Source: Desulfovibrio sp. ZJ369
Lineage (GTDB): Bacteria; Desulfobacterota; Desulfovibrionia; Desulfovibrionales; Desulfovibrionaceae
Direction: 5' to 3'
Assembly (NCBI RefSeq): GCF_011039085.1
Contig: NZ_JAAKEI010000020.1
Coordinates: 1 to 41,909 of the forward strand
Length of the DNA stretch: 41,909 bases
Positions 25,594 through 33,092 of the stretch are shown here, one piece after another (within the stretch, counting starts at the first letter, position 1; every line of letters starts with the position of its first letter). The notes below the pieces were generated by a model. It worked only from the letters and a program-made list of their open reading frames with translations. It was not told the DNA's origin and ran no database searches. Position numbers and translations under genes: made by a program.

Positions 25594-25797
25594 ATGCAAC
25601 AGGCTATCTACATCACCCAATCGAGAATGCCCGATCCGCAGCGCTTCTTCCGACTCTGCGCCGAATGTTTCGAAAGCTTGTGGGTCACCAACAACGGCGC
25701 CCTTGTCCGGCAACTGGAGCGCGAGCTGAAGCGGTATCTCGGCATCCCTTCCCCCCTTGTCTGCAATAAGGGCGCCACCGCCGGCAAGGCGGCATAA
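25594..25797 (+). pseudogene. DegT/DnrJ/EryC1-type aminotransferase, N-terminal stub (plus strand)
   Basis: The 67-codon frame reads IYITQSRMPDPQRFFRLC, SLWVTNNGALVRQLEREL, KRYLGIPSPLVCNKGATA and then ends GKAA-stop. This is the N-terminus of a sugar aminotransferase (TNNG, CNxGATA in place of NGTxA) cut off where the family normally continues for about 300 residues. It is GC-rich, unlike the AT-rich relic on the other strand, so it derives from a different gene copy. The stop is three bases before the GT2 gene, consistent with a deletion that fused the stub to the following gene's leader. Confidence 0.75.
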
Positions 25798-25800
25798 GCC

Positions 25801-27870
25801 ATGTCCCGGCTTCTGCTGTACACCGATCTCGGCCCGTCGTGGCCGTGGCTGTTCGCAACGGTGCACGCCAATCGCGACGCGCTGGCGGAACACGGCGTTG
25901 ACCTCGGTCCGTTCAACCCCTGGGCCTGCAAGCTGCTCCCCGCGCATTCGAGGTTCTGGACAATCGTGCCCGAAGGCGGCGTCACGCCGCCCCCTCTGGC
26001 CGCCGATCTGCAAGGCGTGGTGGCGCGGCTTGATGCGGGGCGCGACGTGCTGCTCATGAGCTGGGTGCTTGCCCTCCCGGCTCATCGCTCCCTGGCCCGT
26101 TTGCTGCGGCGGCAGCCTGGCTTGGCCAGGCACGAGGTGCGCGCCGTTTTTCTTGTCGGCCGTCCCGCGTGCGTGCTGGAGCAGCGGTATCGGTGGGCCG
26201 GCAAGGCGCTCCCCTCCGCTGTGGAACAAACCCTGCTGAGCCGCTGCAAGATGCTCCCCCTGCTGGTGAAAGACGCCCGCCGCGCATGGGGAGAGGCCAA
26301 CGTCGCTCTCCTGGCCGATACGTCGGACAGCCCTGTTGCCACGCCATGCACGACGCTGGCCGAGCGCCTTTTCGCCATCCTGGGGGCCGGTTGCCCGCCG
26401 CTCCGCCTGCCGGAACATCTGCCGCGCCACCCGCTCTTTCTGGCCTCGTACGTCGCCCGCCGCCTGAGCCGGACGCTGGAAGTGCGCGAAAACGCCTGGC
26501 CGCCGCTGGACGCCGGCCTGTTCATGGATTGCCTGCGGGCAAGCGAGCGGAGCTGGGGTACGGAGCCGGTCAGCCCGCTGGACCTCCGGCAACGGCTGAT
26601 CCGGGAAGGCGCGGCCGGGCTGCGCGCCCTGGAAGCGCTTCTGGAACTCGAATCAGGCGCTCTGGACTGCCCGGACTGGCTGGCTGCCCAGGCCGAAGCC
26701 TCGCCCGAAGCCGTGTACGGGCAGCCGCTTCCCGCCGAGCGCGTCGCCGCGTTCGCCGCCGCGCTCCCCCCTGCCGTGCGCGAGCCGTTGCGCCAACGCT
26801 ACGCCAATGACGCGCCGCTGCTCACGCCGGATCAGCGCGCGCTGGCCAAGGCCCTTGCCGTTCCGGAAGCCGCCGCGCCGTCCGCTTTGCCAGCCGTTGC
26901 CGCGAGGGACAGCGTGACCATCGGCGAGCCGGTCCCGCCCGTGGAACTGACCGTGCTGACCATGACCTACAATCACGAACGGTACATTGCCGACTGCATG
27001 GACAGCGTGCTGGCCCAGCGGACGGATTTTCCGGTGCGGCACATCGTGCTTGATCACCGCTCCACGGACGCGACCCCGGCCATTGTGACCGCCTACGCGG
27101 AGCGGCATCCGTCCATCCGGGCGGTGCTTCTCTCCCAGCGCCGCCCGTCCGAAAACGTCATGGGGCTGTTTCTGCGCTGCCGGACCAGATACGCGGCGCT
27201 GTGCGACGGGGACGACTATTTCACCGACCCGCTCAAGCTGCAAAAGCAGGTGGATTTTCTGGAAAGCCGCCCGCACTGCGCCCTGTGCTTCCACCCGGTC
27301 CGGGTGGTGCATGAAGACGGCAGCCGCCCGCCGTATCTCTATCCGCCCCTGTCCATGCTGCCCAACGGCGTGCGCGAGGAGTACGATCTGGAAGACCTGT
27401 TTCAAGGCAACATGATCCAGACCAACTCCGCCGTCTACCGCTGGCGCTTCAGGGACGGGATGCCGCACTGGTTCCGGCCCGGCTTGTGCCCCGGCGACTG
27501 GTACTGGCACCTGCTGCATGCCGAGCTGGGGAAGATAGGCTTCCTGCGGGAAGTGATGTCCGTCTATCGCCGGCACAGCCAGGCGGTCTACGCCACGGCG
27601 TCCGGATCGAGCACGGAGCATCGCCGCGTCCACGGCATGGCGGAACTGAGAACGTATCAGGCGGTGAACGAGCACTTCACCAACCGGTATTTTCCGCATC
27701 TGGCGGCGCTCGCCAACGGTGTGTTCGCCGATTTTCTCCGGATCAGCATGGAAGAGGGAGACCAGAGCCTTCTGGATCGGGCATGTGACGCCTTTCCCGA
27801 CTTTGCGCGACACTTTCTTGCGGATTTGAAAATGGTACAGGTGAAAAATACCGCTGCCAGAAAAATATGA
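25801..27870 (+). CDS. GT2 glycosyltransferase with degenerate sulfotransferase-like N-domain
   Basis: This 689-residue protein is a GC-rich paralogue of the one at 15020-16942. The GT2 domain starts near 382 (ELTVLTMTYNHERYIADCMD), with LDHRSTDAT (417-425, the second Asp of the usual DD replaced by His) and CDGDDYF (468-474). QGNMIQTNSAVYRWRFRDG and PGDWYWHLLHAELGKIGF are almost shared with the paralogue. The N-domain keeps VFLVGRPACVLEQRYRWAG (116-134), but its first loop is YTDLGPSWPW, without the P-loop glycines. It is the first intact gene of the plus arm. Confidence 0.8.
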   Translation: MSRLLLYTDLGPSWPWLFATVHANRDALAEHGVDLGPFNPWACKLLPAHSRFWTIVPEGGVTPPPLAADLQGVVARLDAGRDVLLMSWVLALPAHRSLARLLRRQPGLARHEVRAVFLVGRPACVLEQRYRWAGKALPSAVEQTLLSRCKMLPLLVKDARRAWGEANVALLADTSDSPVATPCTTLAERLFAILGAGCPPLRLPEHLPRHPLFLASYVARRLSRTLEVRENAWPPLDAGLFMDCLRASERSWGTEPVSPLDLRQRLIREGAAGLRALEALLELESGALDCPDWLAAQAEASPEAVYGQPLPAERVAAFAAALPPAVREPLRQRYANDAPLLTPDQRALAKALAVPEAAAPSALPAVAARDSVTIGEPVPPVELTVLTMTYNHERYIADCMDSVLAQRTDFPVRHIVLDHRSTDATPAIVTAYAERHPSIRAVLLSQRRPSENVMGLFLRCRTRYAALCDGDDYFTDPLKLQKQVDFLESRPHCALCFHPVRVVHEDGSRPPYLYPPLSMLPNGVREEYDLEDLFQGNMIQTNSAVYRWRFRDGMPHWFRPGLCPGDWYWHLLHAELGKIGFLREVMSVYRRHSQAVYATASGSSTEHRRVHGMAELRTYQAVNEHFTNRYFPHLAALANGVFADFLRISMEEGDQSLLDRACDAFPDFARHFLADLKMVQVKNTAARKI

Positions 27871-27901
27871 AAACACTCTCATTATCCTTGGAAGAAACGC
27901 G

Positions 27902-28138
27902 ATGGAAAAAAAAGTGCTGGATATGCTCAGGGAGCTGCAACCGACCTACGACTTTGAGGAAGGTGTGAATTTCATTGAACAGGGGTATCTGGACAGTTTT
28001 GATGTGGTGACGCTGATTTCGGAGTTGGAGCAGACTTTTTCCGTATCCATTTCCGCTCTGGACATCGTGCCTGAAAATTTCGCGTCGGTGCAACGCATTT
28101 GTGATTTGGTGCGGCGGAGCACCAAGGTTGATTTTTAG
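27902..28138 (+). CDS. Acyl/peptidyl carrier protein (78 residues)
   Basis: This is a carrier protein with the attachment serine in GYLDSFDVVTLISELE (Ser32 after Asp31). The sequence around it is closer to D-alanyl or aminoacyl carriers, which often accompany free-standing adenylation enzymes, than to FabF-type ACPs. It differs clearly from the two WDSL carriers in the window. It lies 31 bp after the GT2 gene and 21 bp before a KAS III gene. It may be the partner of the adenylation enzyme at 33083. Confidence 0.88.
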   Translation: MEKKVLDMLRELQPTYDFEEGVNFIEQGYLDSFDVVTLISELEQTFSVSISALDIVPENFASVQRICDLVRRSTKVDF

Positions 28139-28159
28139 CGCTCATGAGCGGGGCAAGCA

Positions 28160-29257
28160 ATGCGGGCAAGCATTCACGGCGTCAGAATTCGGGGCGTGTG
28201 CGCCACCGTGCCGCAACAGGTGTATCGCTTTGAGGACGAACTCAAGAGCTTTCCCTTTCCGGAAAAATCGTCCCGGCGGCTGGGACGGGTGATGGGCTTC
28301 AGGGAGCACCGCATTGCGGACGCGAAAACCACGCCCTGCGATCTTGCGTCCTACACCATGAATTGCCTGTTTCACCAGGGGCGACTTCGCAAGGAGAAGA
28401 TGCAGGCCATGATAGTGGTGGCGCAGATGGCGGATCATCCTGTTCCGGGCAACAGCAAGGTGATTCACGGCCAGCTTGACCTGCCTACGGATGTGTTCTG
28501 CACGGATATTTACGAAAACTGCATCGGTTTTCTCTCCGGTCTGTATACGGCCTGCTGCCATGTGGCGGCGGGCGCCGTGGACGAGGTCATCCTGATCACC
28601 ACGGATGGTGGCGCCTGCTATGCCAACAAGCTGGACAGGAACACCTACCCCCTGTGCGGCGACGCGGCGGCGGTGACGGTTGTCAGCCGCAGTGACAACC
28701 CGGAGGATGTGATTCACTTCGTCTTTCGCACCGACGGCAGTCGGCGGGAAGCGTTGCTGACCCCCGCGGGCGGATGCCGGATGCCCGCCACAGCGGAGAC
28801 GGCCAAAATGGTCAGGGACGAAATGGGCAATTACCGCTCGCTGAACAACATGTATATGGACGGCACGGCTGTTTTCCAGTTCGTCATGGAGCGCGTGCCG
28901 CCGCTGATTGACGAAATCTGCCGCTACGCCGGCATTGAAAAGACCGCTGTTCAATACCATCTGACGCACCAGCCCAACCGTTTCATGCTTGAGAAACTGG
29001 CCGATCTCATGCGTGTGCCGCGGGAGATCCTGTTCAACAATATTGTGGAGCATTTCGGCAACTCTTCCTGCGTCACCATCCCGGTGAACATTGCCTACAA
29101 CCTGGGCGCGCGGCTGCTCGACGAACAGCCTCTGGTCTGCTGCTCGGCCTTCGGGGCCGGGCTTTCGCTGGCCGCCGCGGTGTGCCGCCTGGGGCGTATG
29201 GATTTTTGCGAACTCATTGAGCACCCCGGCAACGGAACCATTGCCTACCCCGTGTAA
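28160..29257 (+). CDS. 3-oxoacyl-ACP synthase III-like, first of plus arm
   Basis: The 365-residue thiolase-fold enzyme has a full triad: Cys121 (IYENCIGFLSG), His270 (HLTHQPNRFM) and Asn301 (HFGNSSCVTIP). Its active-site surroundings differ most from classical FabH (THQPN rather than HQAN, ENC rather than QGC), hinting at a different starter acyl group. It follows the LDSF-type carrier by 21 bp and is followed 27 bp later by a second carrier. The ribosome-binding site is weak. Confidence 0.85.
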   Translation: MRASIHGVRIRGVCATVPQQVYRFEDELKSFPFPEKSSRRLGRVMGFREHRIADAKTTPCDLASYTMNCLFHQGRLRKEKMQAMIVVAQMADHPVPGNSKVIHGQLDLPTDVFCTDIYENCIGFLSGLYTACCHVAAGAVDEVILITTDGGACYANKLDRNTYPLCGDAAAVTVVSRSDNPEDVIHFVFRTDGSRREALLTPAGGCRMPATAETAKMVRDEMGNYRSLNNMYMDGTAVFQFVMERVPPLIDEICRYAGIEKTAVQYHLTHQPNRFMLEKLADLMRVPREILFNNIVEHFGNSSCVTIPVNIAYNLGARLLDEQPLVCCSAFGAGLSLAAAVCRLGRMDFCELIEHPGNGTIAYPV

Positions 29258-29284
29258 TCACATGGCATGGAAAGGAGAACAGAT

Positions 29285-29512
29285 ATGAATACACAGGAAA
29301 AACTGGCTGCGCTGGAAGATATCATGGAGCTGGATGAAGGCGCGCTGAAACCGGAAATGAGCCTTGATGAAGTGGAGGAATGGGATTCCCTGGCCGCGCT
29401 CTCCTTTGTCGTGCTGCTGGGCGACGAATTCAACAGAAAGATCAGCGGAAAAGAAATCCGCGCCTTTCAGACCGTTCAGGATATGCTGGATGTCATGGAG
29501 CCGGGGGCATAG
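29285..29512 (+). CDS. Acyl carrier protein (75 residues)
   Basis: The phosphopantetheine site is Ser35 in EEWDSLAAL. The protein is acidic and helical throughout. The ATG at 29285 is eight bases after AGGAG; an in-frame ATG at 29267 is the less likely start. It is two bases upstream of the next KAS III gene, so translation is probably coupled. It is the counterpart of the carrier at 23329 in the other arm. Confidence 0.9.
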   Translation: MNTQEKLAALEDIMELDEGALKPEMSLDEVEEWDSLAALSFVVLLGDEFNRKISGKEIRAFQTVQDMLDVMEPGA

Positions 29513-29514
29513 CT

Positions 29515-30606
29515 GTGGCCTTTCTGCATTTCGACAATGTGGGCATTGCAGCTCTGGCCGGGGCACTGCCGGAGCATGTGCAGACAATAGACATGGATCC
29601 CGCTCATCCGCGCGCCGCCTACATTGCGAATTTCGTCAAACAGACCGGCATCAGACAGCGGCATATTTCCATTACCGAGCAGACCGCCACGGATCTGGGC
29701 TATACCGCCCTGTGCAAGGCGCTGGAAAGAGCGGGGTGGGAGGCGAAAAGCCTCGACGCGCTCATCTTCATGTCCCAAACGCCGGACTTCAATCCCAGCA
29801 CAAGCAACGCGCATGTGCTGCACAATCATATGAAGCTGGGCGATCACGTCCTGGCGTTTGACATTACGCTGGGGTGTTCCAGCTTTCCGCATGGTCTTTC
29901 CGTGTGCGCCGCTCTTTTGCAGCAGGCGCACATCAACCGCATTGCCATGGTGTCCGGCGATACAGTGTGGCCTCAGTACCGTTCACGGGAAGAGCTTCTG
30001 GCGGCCTCCGTCTTTCTTTCCGGGGAAGGATCGACCGCAATCCTGCTGGAAAAGGCAAAATCCTCTCCTGTGGACGTGGCCTTGCACAGTGATGGGACAG
30101 GCTATCACTTTCTGTATGATCCCTGGCAGGGATGCCGTAACGCCTGGAGACGTTGCAGTGGCCTCATGCCCAATGGCGAAGTCTATGAAGGCGGCGGCTA
30201 CATGGATGGTATGGAAATCACCTCCTTCTCCACCATGCGGGTTGTGGACAGCATCAGGGCCTTTCTCGCACGCATGGGCAGGGATGTGCGGGACTATGAC
30301 GGGGTAGTGCTGCATCAGGCCAACATGCAGATTGTCAAGACCATGATCAGACGGTTGAAAGTGGACAGGGCCAAGGCTCCGACCACGGTGGAGCGGCTGG
30401 GCAATACCAACGGCGCATCCGTCTCCCTGACCATGGTGGACGCCTATGCCGGGCGTGACGCCGGGCCGCTGAATCTGCTGGTCAGCGCGTTCGGCGTGGG
30501 GCTTTCCTGGGGAGTGGTCAGTCTGTCGCTGGACCCCGCTGTCGTTGTGCCCATGGTGACCTGTTCCAACCGCTTTGAGGACGACTTTCTCAAGCCGGCG
30601 GTCTGA
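29515..30606 (+). CDS. 3-oxoacyl-ACP synthase III-like, second of plus arm
   Basis: The 363-residue KAS III-type enzyme has Cys121 (ITLGCSSFPHG), His267 (VVLHQANMQI) and Asn297 (RLGNTNGASVSL). The HQAN and GNTNGAS motifs resemble the minus-arm enzyme at 23549. No ATG is suitably placed. A GTG at 29515, after GGGGG and two bases past the ACP stop, begins the conserved N-terminus (VAFLHFDNVGIAAL). Starts further upstream would run through the ACP gene. An SDR gene follows 24 bp later, repeating the ACP/KAS III/SDR set of the minus arm. Confidence 0.88.
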   Translation: MAFLHFDNVGIAALAGALPEHVQTIDMDPAHPRAAYIANFVKQTGIRQRHISITEQTATDLGYTALCKALERAGWEAKSLDALIFMSQTPDFNPSTSNAHVLHNHMKLGDHVLAFDITLGCSSFPHGLSVCAALLQQAHINRIAMVSGDTVWPQYRSREELLAASVFLSGEGSTAILLEKAKSSPVDVALHSDGTGYHFLYDPWQGCRNAWRRCSGLMPNGEVYEGGGYMDGMEITSFSTMRVVDSIRAFLARMGRDVRDYDGVVLHQANMQIVKTMIRRLKVDRAKAPTTVERLGNTNGASVSLTMVDAYAGRDAGPLNLLVSAFGVGLSWGVVSLSLDPAVVVPMVTCSNRFEDDFLKPAV

Positions 30607-30630
30607 TTCGTGAACGAAGAGAGGTAACGC

Positions 30631-31383
30631 ATGGATGCCACCCTGACGCAAAAGGTTGTTCTTGTCACAGGCGCTTCTTCCGGCATCGGGCGCGCGGTGT
30701 GCCGTGAGCTGGCTCATCAGGGGGCGTCCGTTATCCTTCTGGCTCGTAATGAGCAGGGGATGCGGGAAACCATGTCCGCCATGCCGGAAGACCAATGCCT
30801 GCCGCTGGCGGCCGATCTGCACGATCTTGCAAGCCTGCCCGCCGTGCTGGAAGAGGCCCGGAACTGGCGGGGGCATATTGACGGCTGCGTGTATTGCGCC
30901 GGGGTGGGAGGGCGCGCCCGCTTGCGTGACACAGACCCGGCATTCATGGCCGAGTGTATGCTGGTCAACTGTTTCGCCTTTGTGGAGCTGATCCGCCTTT
31001 TGGTGAAGCGCAAGGAGAGGGCGCGGCCCCTGCGGGTGGCCGCCGTGTCTTCCTTTGCCGCCCTGGGGCGCGATAAATATTTTGTCGCCTACGCGGCTTC
31101 CAAGGCGGCCCTGGAAGCCGCGGCCAAAACACTGGCCGTTGAGCTTCTTCCCCGAAATGTCACGGTCAATCTTATCCGACCGGCTTTTGTGAATACGCCC
31201 ATGATTTCCGGCGCCGCGGATCCGCTGGGGGATTTCGCGGCGCGGCTTGAAGAGAGCGGCTATCAGCCCATGGGGCTGATAGAGCCGGAGGAAGTAGCCT
31301 GCATGGCCGCGTATCTCATGGGGCCGGGGGCCGCCCATATCAGCGGTTCAACCTTTTCAATCAATGCGGGTGCGGCCTGTTAG
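30631..31383 (+). CDS. SDR-family 3-oxoacyl-ACP reductase-like protein
   Basis: The 250-residue short-chain dehydrogenase has TGASSGIGRAV (14-24), Ser140/141, and Tyr154/Lys158 (YAASK). GAGAGG is seven bases before the ATG. Its place after a KAS III gene suggests that it reduces the 3-oxo group of a carrier-bound acyl chain with NADPH. The protein ends INAGAAC rather than the VDGG seen in most FabG proteins. Confidence 0.87.
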   Translation: MDATLTQKVVLVTGASSGIGRAVCRELAHQGASVILLARNEQGMRETMSAMPEDQCLPLAADLHDLASLPAVLEEARNWRGHIDGCVYCAGVGGRARLRDTDPAFMAECMLVNCFAFVELIRLLVKRKERARPLRVAAVSSFAALGRDKYFVAYAASKAALEAAAKTLAVELLPRNVTVNLIRPAFVNTPMISGAADPLGDFAARLEESGYQPMGLIEPEEVACMAAYLMGPGAAHISGSTFSINAGAAC

Positions 31384-31392
31384 GGAGGTTTC

Positions 31393-32280
31393 ATGCAACA
31401 TGCCACATTTGAACATTTTTCCGCCGCGCATGACGCCCTGAAGGCACGGACCCGGTACACGCTCACCAATCTTTTTCTGGATAGCCGCACGCTTCGCGCC
31501 CTGCTGACGGAGAAGAGGTGCCTGACGCATGTGGAAGAAGGGGCGCTGTTTCTGCTTATTCCCTATCATGAAACCTATTACGACTGCCTGTATCTGGCTG
31601 CGGACGGGAGCGCCCTTGCGGACGGGCTGGGGCGGCTTGTGGAGGCATACCATGAACCGCTGGCGTTGCGCGGATCGTGTGTGGGCAGGGAACCGCAGGC
31701 AGGCGAAGCGGCGGAACTGTTTCGCCGGCAGGGGTTTGTACTGACCAAAAAGCTGTTGCGCATGCAGCTCAAGGGCGCTCCGGAAAAGATGTTGAACGCC
31801 ATGCGCCCGTATGCCGACGAATACCGGGAGTGCATGTCCTTTGCCAATCCTGAAGACGCCGAGGAAATTCTGGCGCTTCTGAAGGAAGAATTTGATCTTG
31901 TGGCGGACAATCTGCCGGAGCTGGACGCCATTCGGGAAAACATTCTCCGTGGCCAGGTCGCGGTTTTGCGGCGCGACGGGAAAATTGCCTCTCTTCGTTA
32001 TTTTTCCTTGTTAAAGAATACACTGCATAGTCTTTATGATGTGACGCGCAAGGAATATCGCAGAGAAGGCTTTTTCATGGCTCTTTCGACGTTTGTGAAT
32101 GAATATTTCACAAAACAGGGCACAAAGAATGTGCGTGCTCTTGGATGGAGGGATGCGACGCGTCAAAAGCTCGTGAAGCACGCCCAAAAAAGCAATCAGT
32201 CATCTGACGGTATTGTTATTTACAACATGCTCCGGACGCCCGCGTCCGACCGAAACGTGGAGAAGGACAACCACCCATGA
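31393..32280 (+). CDS. GNAT-like acyltransferase (tentative)
   Basis: The 295-residue protein has no clear signature that I can name with certainty. The second half (AEEILALLKEEFDL, VAVLRRDGKIASLRYFSLL, YRREGFFMALSTFVNEYF) follows the strand-helix plan of a GNAT N-acyltransferase. The first half (ALFLLIPYHETYYDCLYLA) may be a second, degenerate GNAT unit. GGGAGG is five bases before the ATG, and the stop overlaps the esterase start by four bases. In context it could attach the carrier-borne acyl group to an amino sugar. Confidence 0.5.
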   Translation: MQHATFEHFSAAHDALKARTRYTLTNLFLDSRTLRALLTEKRCLTHVEEGALFLLIPYHETYYDCLYLAADGSALADGLGRLVEAYHEPLALRGSCVGREPQAGEAAELFRRQGFVLTKKLLRMQLKGAPEKMLNAMRPYADEYRECMSFANPEDAEEILALLKEEFDLVADNLPELDAIRENILRGQVAVLRRDGKIASLRYFSLLKNTLHSLYDVTRKEYRREGFFMALSTFVNEYFTKQGTKNVRALGWRDATRQKLVKHAQKSNQSSDGIVIYNMLRTPASDRNVEKDNHP

Positions 32281-33092
32281 TGCGCCTGCGCATAACCCTG
32301 CCTTCCACAACGCTGCTTCGGCCCGTGGAGCTTGCGGCGGCCCTGCCGTATGGCTTTGGGGCGACGGAGCCGCCGTATCGCGCCGTGTGGGCGTTGCACT
32401 GCGCCATGAGCAATGGGGATTTTTTCTTTGACAGCCTGGATGCGGCCGGGATTGTGGAGCGGGAGCAGGTGGCGATCATAGCGCCCGGCATGGGGAACGG
32501 CTACTTTGTCAATTCCAGTCATGAAAATCAGGCGGATTTTCTCAATGAGCTGCTGGACGCCGCGCGCGAGGCGTTTCCCCTCTCGCGCCGGCCGGAGGAC
32601 AATGCCGTTATCGGCGTGTCCATGGGAGGCTTCGGAGCTGTCCGCTGGGCGCTGGACAGCGGCGCGTTCGGAGCGGCGGCGGCCATTTCGGGCGTGTTTG
32701 ACTGCCGGGTGCCCCCGGACGATCGGATGATGAAAAACCGTGCTCAACGCGCCCTGTACGCGGCGTTTGAACGTGTCATGCGCCGTTGTTTGCTGGATGG
32801 GAGCGGCCGGGTACGGCCCGACGCCGATCTGGAACAGCTCCTGCGGAAGGGGCGGAAGGAGGGGGCTTCCCCTTTTCCACGCATCAGCCTGTATTGCGGG
32901 GAGCAAGACTATCTGAGTCTGCCGCAGAGCAGAGCGCTGGAGGACGCGTGCGTCCGACACGGCTGCCCTGTGCGGCTGCGCCTGTCGGAGGGAGAGCACG
33001 ATCCGGTTTACTGGCGGGGCGCGTTTCGGGCCGCCGTGAGCGCGTGTTTTCATGCCGCCGATGCCGGAGAAGAGGATTCCTTATGTATCTGA
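32277..33092 (+). CDS. Alpha/beta-hydrolase esterase
   Basis: The 271-residue protein is of the esterase D/S-formylglutathione-hydrolase type. The nucleophile is Ser115 in GVSMGGFG, with Asp211 (CGEQDYL) and His241 (GEHDPVYW) completing the triad. There is no signal peptide, so it acts in the cytoplasm. It might cleave or transfer an acyl group from a carrier (thioesterase role), or remove a wrong substituent. The start overlaps the preceding stop (ATGA), and its own stop overlaps the next start by 10 bp, so all three genes are coupled. Confidence 0.8.
   Translation: MMRLRITLPSTTLLRPVELAAALPYGFGATEPPYRAVWALHCAMSNGDFFFDSLDAAGIVEREQVAIIAPGMGNGYFVNSSHENQADFLNELLDAAREAFPLSRRPEDNAVIGVSMGGFGAVRWALDSGAFGAAAAISGVFDCRVPPDDRMMKNRAQRALYAAFERVMRRCLLDGSGRVRPDADLEQLLRKGRKEGASPFPRISLYCGEQDYLSLPQSRALEDACVRHGCPVRLRLSEGEHDPVYWRGAFRAAVSACFHAADAGEEDSLCI

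Noticed and set aside
25552..26592. Long minus-strand open frame of 346 codons
   Set aside because: It is antisense to the GT2 fusion gene and the aminotransferase stub, is rich in Arg/Gly/Gln as expected of GC-rich shadows, and has no family resemblance.
26653..27882. Minus-strand open frame of 409 codons
   Set aside because: It is the shadow of the GT2 domain on the plus strand, where conserved motifs are clear.
29983..31338. Minus-strand open frame of 451 codons
   Set aside because: It covers the second KAS III and the SDR genes in antisense; His/Gly-rich and without motifs.
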